This document shows, one piece after another, positions 48,765 to 55,207 of a DNA stretch of 55,207 bases. The DNA lies in NCBI GenBank assembly GCA_016195025.1, contig JACQAL010000072.1:1-55207 (forward strand), given 5' to 3'. This stretch comes from Bacteroidota bacterium (lineage in GTDB: Bacteria > Bacteroidota > Bacteroidia > Palsa-948). The position numbers and the translations under genes are program-made. Each line of letters opens with the position of its first letter. Position 1 is the first letter of the stretch. The notes under the pieces are model-generated. The model was not told the origin of the DNA. It saw only the letters and a list, made by a program, of their open reading frames with translations, and did not search any database.

Positions 48765-49322
48765 TTACTTTTCTTTTTTAATGCGGATGATATAAATTTC
48801 TTTCAGCGTATCGGTGTCCGCAGGTGTCATGTAGTTGGCAAATCTTTTGTCTTTATTATATTGTATGAAAAAGGCAATTCCCTTATCCTTATAAAGAACA
48901 TCGTTGTACCCGTATCCTTCTTTGGGCGGTCCGTATATTTTATAAATATCTTTGCGCGTTGATTTATTTACCTGAATGCCTTCCGCGGTTTGAAATTTGC
49001 AATTCCCGTAAAGAGTAATCCGCCAGAGAGTTCGCGAAGAATGCTTATAGGAAGAAGTGAAATAAAATTTCACTCCCAGATTTTCGTAGTCGTAATAATG
49101 ATAGACATACGTTGCATAATCGCAGCATAATTTAAAATCCTTAAACTTTCTTTTTTTGCCTTTTCCAAATTCTTTGATAAGGTCTTTCAGTGTTGATTCA
49201 TTCAATTTTATATTTCCTGCTCCTTCCCCGGGTTTAATTAAAATACTATTCGCCTGCTGAAAAGAAGTAAACAACAGCAGTATGCTTGCTGCGGAAATAT
49301 AAAGTTTCAGATTTCGTGTCAT
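48765..49322 (-). CDS. Secreted protein of unknown function
   Basis: This 185-residue protein begins MTRNLKLYISAASILLLFTSFQQANS, a signal peptide. The mature part holds two similar halves, each opening with a segment like IKLNESTLKDLIKEFGKGKK and IQVNKSTRKDIYKIYGPPKEG, followed by tyrosine-rich strands (YATYVYHYYDYENLGVKFYF; YKDKGIAFFIQYNKDK). This internal duplication suggests a two-repeat alpha/beta fold. No sorting domain. An upstream in-frame ATG at 49367 overlaps the previous gene and is not used. It follows the membrane protein gene by 7 bp, in a three-gene minus-strand unit. Confidence 0.78.
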   Translation of the reverse strand: MTRNLKLYISAASILLLFTSFQQANSILIKPGEGAGNIKLNESTLKDLIKEFGKGKKRKFKDFKLCCDYATYVYHYYDYENLGVKFYFTSSYKHSSRTLWRITLYGNCKFQTAEGIQVNKSTRKDIYKIYGPPKEGYGYNDVLYKDKGIAFFIQYNKDKRFANYMTPADTDTLKEIYIIRIKKEK

Positions 49323-49329
49323 ACAGGTT

Positions 49330-49836
49330 TTACTTCGCTGGTGTTTTAAATGATGTTGCAAATCCAATTACAAGCCCTGCTGATAATCCCAGTATTCCAA
49401 AAAAAACAGGCGGTCCCCATCCTCCGAAAATCAGCCAAAGAACAATGGTTGCAATTGTCCCGATTGTTCCGCCCAAGCCAATCCATGAAATAATATGAAG
49501 AAGCCGGTCTCTTCTTTCCATTCTAATAATGCGGTAAACAATCCCGATGAGCGCGGAAGAAATCCATAAGGCGATTAAATAAAATAATGCTACTGAATCA
49601 TATTGAATGTCTCGGGAGATTTCAATGTTCTTAGGATTATCAGGCAAAGGTTCGTCACTGCTTTGGAATTCTTTGTAAGCGGGTTTTGGCGGAGGTTGCC
49701 ATAAAGGGCAGTCATACACAATGCAGGAAATTGTTTTGTTTTCAATTTGAAGACAACATTCCCATCTTGCATTATAGGCAGCCCAGACCAATCCGGCAAC
49801 ATTGAGCAGAAGAAATATAAACTTTAATGCGCGCAT
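49330..49836 (-). CDS. Small membrane protein of unknown function
   Basis: This 168-residue protein has an N-terminal membrane segment (FIFLLLNVAGLVWAAY), a periplasmic loop with CCLQ, SCIVYDCPLWQPPPKP, and three further membrane segments (ALFYLIALWISSALIGIVY; IISWIGLGGTIGTIATIVLWLIFGG; PVFFGILGLSAGLVIGFATS). Four cysteines in the loop could form disulfides. No family recognised. It starts 2 bp after the DUF6498-like gene and is probably co-transcribed with it. Confidence 0.72.
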   Translation of the reverse strand: MRALKFIFLLLNVAGLVWAAYNARWECCLQIENKTISCIVYDCPLWQPPPKPAYKEFQSSDEPLPDNPKNIEISRDIQYDSVALFYLIALWISSALIGIVYRIIRMERRDRLLHIISWIGLGGTIGTIATIVLWLIFGGWGPPVFFGILGLSAGLVIGFATSFKTPAK

Positions 49837-49838
49837 GA

Positions 49839-50942
49839 TTATAATTTTTTGTTAGCGTTTGTAATCGCAGCAGCAGGTATCATCCTGCTTTTAGAATCCG
49901 AATGCCAGTTGTAGATGTCAACGCTTAATTTGGAAAGAACCAAAATCACTACCATTGCATTCCCGCTTCCTGTTGTTTCTATACTTGCAAATCCTCCAAG
50001 CGCTACGCAAATTATGAGCACATGTATATGTTTTAGCGGAGCAAATAATTGTGATTGCGTGTCACTAACGGTATTGTCGTTTTCGGAAATAATATATTGA
50101 ATCAGAAAAATCAAGTGCTGTATAAATAGGGCAACACCCATCCAATAGAGATATATGATGTTTGGCATACTATCTACAAGATGTGGCGAGCCGATTATTG
50201 AATTGAGTAGATTAAGGAAAAAAGAATAACCGATTACAATCAGGAAGGTGAAATAAGTTACGCAAAATACAACGAGATTAAAAAGCAGGAGCAACCACGA
50301 ATCTCTGCAAACGATAATGATTTTTATTATGTTGAAAAACCCGATTATGAAAACTTCGAAAAAATAAAGCAGCACAATTCCCATCGGATTCCAATTATAA
50401 TATACAATGCCCGCCAGCGGAACAAGATTATTAGCGATGATAAATCCAAGGAGGGATAAATTTTTAAACTCGCCCCGTTTTATGCTTTGCAAAATGTTTT
50501 TTGGCGCGTGATAAATAGCAGCGGGCAGCGACACAATATCTTTTTTTATGGAAGCCATTCCTTCTGAAAACGATTTTGCCAGCGCGGTTCTTGTCTCGCG
50601 GCTGATAATGGCTTTGGTGAACGGAGGCAGGCATGCGAGCGAGAGCAGCACTAAACTAACACCCTGAATAATGTTCCCGTACCGGAAAAAATTCAAGGAT
50701 ACCAGGAGAAAAACCACAAACAAAACCCACCCGGTAAAGATAAGCAGTTGCCTGAAAAAATTCGTTCCCACCTGAAACATCTTCAAACGCCAGAATAAAA
50801 ACAGGATGCCCAGAGCAGGAACTGCTAACAGTATTCCAAGTTTCCATTCTGCAACCAGGAAACACACCAGCGTGAGCAGGCAAAATACGCCAAAGAAAAC
50901 CCATCCGGCAAACCGCAGCGCATCTTTTAAGAATTGTTTCAT
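49839..50942 (-). CDS. Polytopic membrane protein, DUF6498-like
   Basis: This 367-residue protein has about nine to ten membrane segments. The segment LGFIIANNLVPLAGIVYYNWNPMGIVLLYFFEVFIIGFFNIIKI is typical of the DUF6498 family, whose function is unknown. The N-terminal 110 residues contain two related two-helix units (RFAGWVFFGVFCLLTLVCFL and IFTGWVLFVVFLLVSLNFF), an internal duplication fused in front of the family domain. First gene of the minus-strand unit 48765-50942. Confidence 0.78.
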   Translation of the reverse strand: MKQFLKDALRFAGWVFFGVFCLLTLVCFLVAEWKLGILLAVPALGILFLFWRLKMFQVGTNFFRQLLIFTGWVLFVVFLLVSLNFFRYGNIIQGVSLVLLSLACLPPFTKAIISRETRTALAKSFSEGMASIKKDIVSLPAAIYHAPKNILQSIKRGEFKNLSLLGFIIANNLVPLAGIVYYNWNPMGIVLLYFFEVFIIGFFNIIKIIIVCRDSWLLLLFNLVVFCVTYFTFLIVIGYSFFLNLLNSIIGSPHLVDSMPNIIYLYWMGVALFIQHLIFLIQYIISENDNTVSDTQSQLFAPLKHIHVLIICVALGGFASIETTGSGNAMVVILVLSKLSVDIYNWHSDSKSRMIPAAAITNANKKL

Positions 50943-51029
50943 GCCGTCAAGTATAGAAATTATTTTTTACTTGTAAGTATACCTTCGGTAGCCCGGGTTG
51001 CTTCAGTATGCATATGAAAATATTTTTAA

Positions 51030-51150
51030 TAGGACTTACGCAGAAGTTTAGTGAGTATTGTCATTTCGACCATAGGGAGAAATCTCGTATGTTTGGCACA
51101 AAGGAGATTCCTCGCTTCGCTCGGAATGACACCGTTTTGCGTAAGTCCTA
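51030..51150. mobile_element. 121-bp MITE-like element with 13-bp inverted ends and 5-bp target duplication
   Basis: TAGGACTTACGCA (51030-51042) and TGCGTAAGTCCTA (51138-51150) are perfect terminal inverted repeats. TTTAA flanks the element on both sides (51025-51029 and 51151-51155). There is no coding capacity. Inside lies a second imperfect inverted repeat (TGTCATTTCG at 51059-51068, CGGAATGACA at 51122-51131) of a type that is itself widespread as dispersed repeats. The GGACTTACGCA end resembles the ends of some IS families, suggesting mobilisation by a transposase encoded elsewhere. Confidence 0.82.
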
Positions 51151-51207
51151 TTTAATACAAAAACAAGATTATTGGGACTAAAGTCCATTTTTGCTTTTCA
51201 TTCTAAT

Positions 51208-51227
51208 CCCCGACCTGAAGGTCGGGG
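51208..51227. repeat. Palindrome CCCCGACCT/AGGTCGGGG
   Basis: Nine-bp arms around GA. One of several GTCGG/CCGAC hairpins in the window. A second, CTCCGAT...ATCGGAG, lies at 51250-51265. Confidence 0.85.
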
Positions 51228-51283
51228 CAATTAAGTGCAGACAATAGCTCTCCGATTTATCGGAGGGTAAAAAGCGCACCGTT

Positions 51284-51556
51284 GGCTTAACAGAAGATAC
51301 TTCCGGTTTAACAATCGGTACTTCCGGCTTAACCAAAGGTACTTCTGTTAAATGAGAAGACACTCCTCATTTAACCATCGGTACTTCGGGCTTAACAATC
51401 GGTACTTCTGTTAAGACCATCGGTACTTTTGGCTTAACCATCAGTACTTCTGTTAAGACCATCGGTACTTTTGGCTTAACAATCGGTACTTCTGTTAAGA
51501 CCATCGGTACTTCTCATTTAACGAGCGGTACTTCCGGCTTAACAGAAGCCGTTCCA
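51284..51556. repeat. 21-bp tandem array, 13 units, coding-like on the minus strand
   Basis: Thirteen units of exactly 21 bp (consensus GGCTTAACAATCGGTACTTC plus one base) run without interruption. Units alternate between GGCTTAAC and GTTAAGAC starts, so the array is partly a two-unit (42-bp) repeat. On the minus strand, in the same frame as the gene that ends at 51565, it reads EVPIVKP / KVPMVLT heptapeptides, but two TAA codons precede it and two units contain TGA. The 622-bp gap 50943-51564 otherwise holds the MITE-like element and small hairpins. Confidence 0.92.
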
Positions 51557-51564
51557 CTCACTTA

Positions 51565-52392
51565 TTACCCTACGGAGAAGTATTCAAAAGCCGTCCAGGT
51601 GTAAGGGTCATCCATTTTATCGCTGAAAACATGATGACCGGAGATTTCCGAAGAGGAAGAAACGCTTTTTTCAGAGGTCTTCGTAGTATGATGCGTTTTC
51701 TGGCTCTTGCCCTTGCGTGCCGTTCCTATGCTGGCATGGCGGGCGGCTACGAGGGCTCCGCTGTCGAGGTCGCTGAAAATAACATCGGTTTGCGGAGTAA
51801 CTCTTGTTTTCAGTTGAGCGGCAGCGGGCACGGTTTTGTTATTGGGAACCCCTGCATACTGCCACAGGTGCGCTTCTGTTTTACTCTTCTCCATTTTCTT
51901 TGCATGCAGGTGAAGCGTGCCGGGTCCTGATTTAATTTGTCCGAAATCGGGTTTGGTGCCGGTGTTTTTGCTTTTGAGTTTAAGTCCGAGGCGAAGCACC
52001 ACAGCAATTCCTGCATTCACATCGCCTTGCGCTTTCGCCACCGCGCGCGCCACTCCCTGCGCATACACGGCATTGAGGCGGTAGGTTTCATTTACAATGT
52101 TGCGCTGCTCGGTTTCCTGGGCAGCCGTGGCGGTGGGCGGAACGGTTTGCCGCTTGGTATGAATGTTGAGCAGCGTATCTGCTTGCGCATGCGCAGTGCC
52201 ATCGGGCACGGGCGGATTGGTGGCATCGGCATCGCCTGTAAATACAACGCCTTTTACTTCGCTCACCGCATCGGTTACCGTGAGCAAACTGATGTCGCTG
52301 AGCACTACGATTTTCGGGAGGTTCTTTTTGGTTGCTGCAAGCAGGATAATTATCCTTGATAATTCTCCTGCGGTCATGGTTTTCTTTTTCAT
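51565..52392 (-). CDS. Conserved-type protein of unknown function next to the 21-bp array
   Basis: This 275-residue protein has no signal peptide. It starts MKKKTMTAGELSRIIILLAA, continues with a helical part (YRLNAVYAQGVARAVAKAQGDVNAGIAVVLRLG) and a basic, serine- and threonine-rich region, and ends in RVTPQTDVIFSDLDSGALVAARHA ... DDPYTWTAFEYFSVG. The last part suggests a fibronectin type III-like strand pattern (weak). No family assigned. GC-rich codon use and many alanines distinguish it from its neighbours. The start at 52392 follows a run of A/K codons; in-frame ATGs upstream (to 52482) are less likely. The stop is doubled (TAATAA) and abuts the array. Confidence 0.65.
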   Translation of the reverse strand: MKKKTMTAGELSRIIILLAATKKNLPKIVVLSDISLLTVTDAVSEVKGVVFTGDADATNPPVPDGTAHAQADTLLNIHTKRQTVPPTATAAQETEQRNIVNETYRLNAVYAQGVARAVAKAQGDVNAGIAVVLRLGLKLKSKNTGTKPDFGQIKSGPGTLHLHAKKMEKSKTEAHLWQYAGVPNNKTVPAAAQLKTRVTPQTDVIFSDLDSGALVAARHASIGTARKGKSQKTHHTTKTSEKSVSSSSEISGHHVFSDKMDDPYTWTAFEYFSVG

Positions 52393-52501
52393 TTTGTTTT
52401 TGCGTTTATGCTCGCCAGCGTTACTGATTGTTTTTAATTGTTTAGCGGGAAGATGCGCCTCCATAAATAATTCCATAAACAAAAGAAAAAATAGTTTGCG
52501 G

Positions 52502-52640
52502 GTGCGGATAACTAATCGTTACGAATCTGTCCGATGGAATACGGCACCGCTCCGACAAGTCGGAGACGAGTTAACTTTGTTCGGAGCGAATAACAGCCCT
52601 TGTATTCATTCGAAGATTCGCAGTTATTCGTTATCCGTAC
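52502..52640. repeat. Imperfect 27-bp inverted-repeat element with nested palindromes
   Basis: Outer arms at 52502-52528 and 52614-52640 match at 21 of 27 positions (GCGGATAAC...CGAATCT type). Inside are the reverse complement of the 24-bp dispersed repeat (52529-52544) and the palindrome CTCCGACAAGTCGGAG (52550-52565). It fills most of the 323-bp gap before the last gene and appears to be a composite of several small elements. Confidence 0.75.
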
Positions 52641-52715
52641 CTGTTGAAATTATTCCCGCTCCTGCTATTTTTTTTCTTTTATCTTTAGCCGTTCTTTTCT
52701 AAAATATATATAACG

Positions 52716-55207
52716 ATGAAAAAACTTTTTACTCTTTTAAGAACTCTCCCTCTTTCCAAAACTAACTCACCCCGACTTCGTCACCCCTCTCTTTTAAATA
52801 CAGAAGTACGAACATTCGAACAATCGATTTACGAACATTCGAACAAACTTCTCATAAACTTTCATTCGTCTTTCGATTGTTCGATTGTTCGATTGTTCAG
52901 TATTCGCTGTTGCCGTGAGTTTCTTCCGCTGCTGCTCTCCATTTTATTTATTGCGGCTTGCGGAATTGCAAATGCGCAATACACCAAACTCTTTGATTTC
53001 ACAGGCACCGCAAATGGAAGCGAGCCAATGGGTTCTCTTATTTCTGATGGAACCTATCTGTATGGAATGACCTATATTGGAGGCGCGGGCAATCAGGGTG
53101 CCATCTTTAAAATAAAACCTGATGGAACAGGATATACCAACATATATTATTTCGGATACAATGTTCAGGATGGTGCTTACCCCAAGGGCTCTCTTCTGTA
53201 TGACGGTAATTATTTATATGGAATGACAGAAGATGGAGGGGCAAATAATCTTGGAACAATTTTCAAAATAAGAACCGATGGTACCGGCTATTTTAAAATT
53301 CTCGATTTCGCAGGCACAAACGGCTCTTATCCAGCGGGTGATTTGATTAGTGACGGAACAACTTATCTCTATGGAATGGCAAGACGGGGCGGGGCAAACG
53401 ATTTAGGAGTCGTCTTCAAAATAAAACCCGATGGCACTGGATATACTGACCTCCTTGATTTCGCTGGCTCTTCAAATGGTAGTTATCCCTTCGGCTCTCT
53501 TACCTCTGACGGAATATATTTCAACGCAATGACCAATACGGGTGGTACAAGCAATGATGGAACCGTATTCAAAATAAAACCCGATGGCACCGGCTTTTCC
53601 AAACTGCTGGATATGTACGGAGCGAATGGATATGATCCTAACGGCTCTCTCGTTTATGACGGAACTTATATGTATGGAATGACCTATTATGGCGGCTCTC
53701 CAGTTCATGGAAACATTTTTAAAATAAGAACCGATGGCACCGGCTATTCCGATTTATTTGATTTCAATGGAACCAATGGAGATAAACCTACGGCAAATCT
53801 TGTTTTTGACGGAGGCATTTTGTATGGAATGACCTCTAACGGAGGCACAAATAGTTTAGGATCGCTTTTTAAAATACAAACGGATGGAACGGGCTTTTCG
53901 AAACTGCTAAATTTCTCGGGCACAGCAAACGGAAGCATCCCTTACGGCTCTCTTCTTTCCGGTGGAGGAGTTTTGTACGGAATGACTTTTCAGGGTGGAA
54001 CAAGCAATGTCGGCACCATATTCAGATATTGCCTTGGTCCAAATATTACTGTTAACGCAAGTGCTACTACTGTGTGCGCTGGAACTTCCGTCACCCTTTC
54101 CGCTTCAGGAGCAAATTCATATTCGTGGAACACCAGCCAGACAACAAGTTCAATTGTTGTTTCGCCAACAACTTTATCTTCTTATTCTGTAACCGGCACA
54201 AACACGAATGCCTGCACAAACACAGCCGTTGCAAGTGTAAATGTGAACGCGCTTCCTGTGCTTTCTGTTTCTTCTCAAAGTGTTTCCTGCAGCGGGGGAA
54301 ACAATGGCAGCGCAGTGGTTTCTGTTTCAAGCGGAGTTTCACCCTATACTTATTCATGGATGCCTAACGGGCAAACCACTTCTGCGGTCACCGGACTTTC
54401 GCAGGGAACAAATACTATTCAGGTTACCGATGCAAATGGCTGCAGTGCGCAGCAAACAGTAAGCATTACTCAGCCTGCGGCTCTTTCTCTTTCAACTACC
54501 GTAACAAATGTTTTATGCTTCGCTGGAAACAACGGCAGTATATCCACCACTGCATCGGGCGGAACATTTCCATATACTTATTCCATTTTACCCGGTAATC
54601 AATTTACAAATCTTGCGGCCGGAAATTATTCTATAACAATTACCGATGCCAATTCATGCACTGCAACAAAAACTGTCAGCATCACTCAGCCCGCTATTTT
54701 GTCGGCAAGTGTTTCTGTTGTGGCTAACGCTTCCTGCGGAAATCCGGATGGAAGCGCAGCGGTAACTCCCTCAGGAGGAGTTGCTCCTTATACTTATTTG
54801 TGGAGCAACGGGGAAGTAATTCCCAACCCCAATACTTTTTTATCAGGAACGTACAGTGTTACAGTAACTGATAATAATGGATGCACAAGTTCCGCTTCCG
54901 TAACAATTACTAATTCAAATCCTGCTCCTCCTTCGATTTGTTTAATCACAGTGGATTCTATTTCCAAAAATAATTTGATTGTGTGGGATAAAACCACATA
55001 TGTGCTTGGCGATACTTTTTTAATTTACCGCGACACGGCAAACAATGCGTATGGATTAATCGGAAAAGTTCCGTACGATTCGCTGAGTTGGTTCATTGAT
55101 ACCGTGCGCACACTCTATGCCGCCAATGGCGACCCGAATGTTACTTCCTGGAGATATAAACTTGCTGTGAAAGATAGTTGCGGCAACACCAGCGCAAAGA
55201 GCCCTTA
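52716..55207 (+). CDS. Large secreted GloVer/SprB-repeat protein (5' part, runs off the window)
   Basis: An uninterrupted frame runs from ATG 52716 to the end (830 codons, no stop). The first 70 or so residues are unusual and partly repeat-encoded (TTCGAACAATCGATT and TTCGATTG units at 52803-52899); then comes a hydrophobic signal segment (FLPLLLSILFIAACGIANAQ). From about residue 88 to 438 there are about eight repeats of roughly 45 residues (GSLISDGTYLYGMTYIGGAG ... GAIFKIKPDGTGYTNI) of the GloVer type seen in choice-of-anchor surface proteins. An Ig-like unit, three SprB/PKD-like repeats (PYTYSWMPNGQTTSAVTGLS) and the start of an Fn3-like domain follow. A T9SS sorting domain is expected beyond the window. 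Confidence 0.88.
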   Translation, partial: MKKLFTLLRTLPLSKTNSPRLRHPSLLNTEVRTFEQSIYEHSNKLLINFHSSFDCSIVRLFSIRCCREFLPLLLSILFIAACGIANAQYTKLFDFTGTANGSEPMGSLISDGTYLYGMTYIGGAGNQGAIFKIKPDGTGYTNIYYFGYNVQDGAYPKGSLLYDGNYLYGMTEDGGANNLGTIFKIRTDGTGYFKILDFAGTNGSYPAGDLISDGTTYLYGMARRGGANDLGVVFKIKPDGTGYTDLLDFAGSSNGSYPFGSLTSDGIYFNAMTNTGGTSNDGTVFKIKPDGTGFSKLLDMYGANGYDPNGSLVYDGTYMYGMTYYGGSPVHGNIFKIRTDGTGYSDLFDFNGTNGDKPTANLVFDGGILYGMTSNGGTNSLGSLFKIQTDGTGFSKLLNFSGTANGSIPYGSLLSGGGVLYGMTFQGGTSNVGTIFRYCLGPNITVNASATTVCAGTSVTLSASGANSYSWNTSQTTSSIVVSPTTLSSYSVTGTNTNACTNTAVASVNVNALPVLSVSSQSVSCSGGNNGSAVVSVSSGVSPYTYSWMPNGQTTSAVTGLSQGTNTIQVTDANGCSAQQTVSITQPAALSLSTTVTNVLCFAGNNGSISTTASGGTFPYTYSILPGNQFTNLAAGNYSITITDANSCTATKTVSITQPAILSASVSVVANASCGNPDGSAAVTPSGGVAPYTYLWSNGEVIPNPNTFLSGTYSVTVTDNNGCTSSASVTITNSNPAPPSICLITVDSISKNNLIVWDKTTYVLGDTFLIYRDTANNAYGLIGKVPYDSLSWFIDTVRTLYAANGDPNVTSWRYKLAVKDSCGNTSAKSP
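52872..52899. repeat. 8-bp tandem repeat TTCGATTG in the signal region of the last gene
   Basis: Three and a half units encode DCSIVRLFS. Same motif as 191-225. A related GAACATTCGAACAA array, its inverse, lies about 50 bp upstream in the same frame. Confidence 0.85.

Noticed and set aside
51178-51363. Minus-strand open frame with VPxVKPE repeats as a gene
   Set aside because: It is a fragment of the 21-bp array bounded by array-internal stops, with no promoter or start context.
51284-51556. CRISPR array
   Set aside because: The 21-bp units are contiguous with no unique spacers and there are no cas genes.

Overview
The window is chromosomal DNA from a Bacteroidetes (Bacteroidota) bacterium. 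Evidence: at least seven secreted proteins end in type IX secretion (T9SS) sorting domains or carry the SprB/GloVer repeats typical of T9SS cargo; there are several DUF families characteristic of the phylum (DUF4294, DUF6498-like, DUF7948-like); Shine-Dalgarno sequences are mostly absent; and many upstream regions carry the phylum's -7 promoter box (TAnnTTTG, often TATCTTTG). No plasmid, phage, CRISPR or complete insertion sequence is visible.

Layout. 1-3871: two TPR/coiled-coil signalling proteins (plus the tail of a third), one ending in a SpoIIE/PP2C phosphatase. 3989-5152 (minus): rplS and trmD. 5249-11804: a biotin cluster, bioB - secreted protein - bioF - bioD - bioA, followed by a biotin carboxylase, closed by a terminator. 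11865-20474: housekeeping genes (lipoprotein, DUF4294, 3-hydroxyacyl-CoA dehydrogenase, aquaporin, peroxiredoxin, methyltransferase) and a tight unit of small secreted protein, class III aminotransferase and two-component system. 20473-23401 (minus): TPR membrane protein, ribH, tRNA-Ser(GCT), MFS transporter, CoA-binding protein. 23494-24938: recF and a DUF721/DciA-like gene. 24968-45899: a secreted-protein region (RCC1 and FG-GAP propellers, an esterase, a cytochrome c/copper monooxygenase fusion, a DUF7948/SprB giant, a YadA-like head protein, a glycine-rich protein, and an SBBP/SprB gene split by an in-frame TAA). 45986-50942: small secreted and membrane proteins plus a lone XRE regulator. 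50943-52715: a repeat-rich strip with a MITE-like element, a 21-bp x 13 tandem array and palindromes. 52716-end: the start of a large GloVer/SprB-repeat protein that runs off the window.

The most unusual property is pervasive invasion by short repeats: 7-8 bp tandem units, small palindromes, a 24-mer, and inverted-repeat blocks. They sit between genes but also in frame inside genes: in signal-peptide regions, in bioB, bioF, bioA, a phosphatase domain and an aminotransferase. In some cases they supply the N-terminus or the stop codon of the host protein. The sequence shows the repeats and the open frames directly. That they are mobile or adaptive is inference.
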